NCBI GenBank assembly: GCA_002369525.1
Contig: DFFN01000116.1
Coordinates: 1-7,477, forward strand
Origin: Lachnoclostridium sp. UBA3775
GTDB lineage: Bacteria > Bacillota > Clostridia > Lachnospirales > Lachnospiraceae
DNA: 7,477 nucleotides
Reading direction: 5' to 3'
In this document: positions 7,323 through 7,477 of the stretch, one piece after another
Position numbering within the stretch: position 1 is the first letter of the stretch
Layout of the letters: each line of letters begins with the position of its first letter
Position numbers and translations under genes: made by a program
Notes under the pieces: generated by a model
Database searches by the model: none
What the model was told of the DNA's origin: nothing
Seen by the model: the letters and a program-made list of their open reading frames with translations, nothing else

Positions 7323-7334
7323 TCTTAACCCAAC

Positions 7335-7373
7335 AAAAAAGGCCCGGATTGGAAGTAAACTTCCATCCGGACC
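7335..7373 (-). terminator. Intrinsic terminator of the phosphoenolpyruvate carboxykinase gene
   Basis: Read on the minus strand, a long GC-rich stem (GGTCCGGATGGAAG pairing with CTTCCATCCGGGCC, with one bulge and one mismatch) closes a 4-base TTTA loop at 7356-7359. TTTTTTG follows. It starts about 40 bases after the stop at 7413. On the plus strand the same hairpin is followed by TTTTTAT, so it could act both ways. It insulates the RiPP locus from the upstream gene. Confidence 0.92.
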
Positions 7374-7412
7374 TTTTTATCGTCTTAGTTCAGCTTTGAG
7401 CTAACGCGCATC

Positions 7413-7477
7413 TTATACGGTAGGACCTGCTGCTACAAGTGCCTTACCTGCATCGTTGGTCTCGTACTTCTTGAAGT
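7413..7477 (-). CDS. pckA: Phosphoenolpyruvate carboxykinase (ATP), C-terminal end only
   Basis: Only the last 20 codons are present: FKKYETNDAGKALVAAGPTV, then TAA. This closely resembles the C-terminus of ATP-dependent phosphoenolpyruvate carboxykinase as I recall it from Escherichia coli PckA ([21 protein letters not shown] or very similar). That enzyme interconverts oxaloacetate and phosphoenolpyruvate in the cytoplasm and is common in carbon-dioxide-fixing gut and rumen anaerobes. The identification rests on a short tail and on memory. The gene ends at a strong terminator and has no visible functional link to the RiPP locus; it probably marks the conserved chromosomal flank. Confidence 0.72.
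   Translation of the reverse strand, partial: FKKYETNDAGKALVAAGPTV

Noticed and set aside
1..7477. CRISPR array, insertion sequence, tRNA or rRNA gene
   Set aside because: No regularly spaced repeats, transposase-like frame, terminal repeats, or tRNA/rRNA signatures were seen on either strand.

Overview
The window reads as one minus-strand RiPP (ribosomally made, post-translationally modified peptide) locus in a Clostridia-type Bacillota genome. Moderate GC, strong AAGGAGG ribosome binding sites, extended -10 promoters and the protein style suggest a gut or rumen Lachnospiraceae or Ruminococcaceae relative; this taxonomic call is inference. Every gene lies on the minus strand, so the locus reads from high to low coordinates.

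Right edge (7477-7213): the last 20 codons of what looks like ATP-type phosphoenolpyruvate carboxykinase, an intrinsic terminator, then a non-coding stretch with a GC-rich hairpin and a good promoter (TTGTAA-18-TATAAT).

Transport block (7212-2846): a 719-residue peptidase-C39/ABC exporter, followed 20 bases later by a 728-residue partner ABC exporter without a peptidase. The pair matches the NHLM-type bacteriocin export system, which handles precursors with nitrile-hydratase-like or Nif11-like leaders.

Peptide and maturation block (2812 to the left edge): a separate extended -10 promoter, an 80-residue precursor with a Nif11-like leader ending in a double-glycine site, and a very short Cys-containing tail (GSCDGEC). 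A terminator-like hairpin follows. Then come two different radical SAM enzymes that overlap by 4 bases (ATGA): a complete 446-residue SPASM protein and a second one that runs off the left edge as its own SPASM domain begins.

Proposed workflow: the leader is recognised by one or both radical SAM enzymes, which alter the short tail, probably through its two cysteines. The C39 domain then cuts after the GG motif and the ABC pair exports the product. The most notable points are the tiny 7-residue predicted core served by two radical SAM enzymes, and the arrangement that separates high-level precursor transcription from enzyme and transporter expression. The chemistry and role of the product cannot be read from the sequence.
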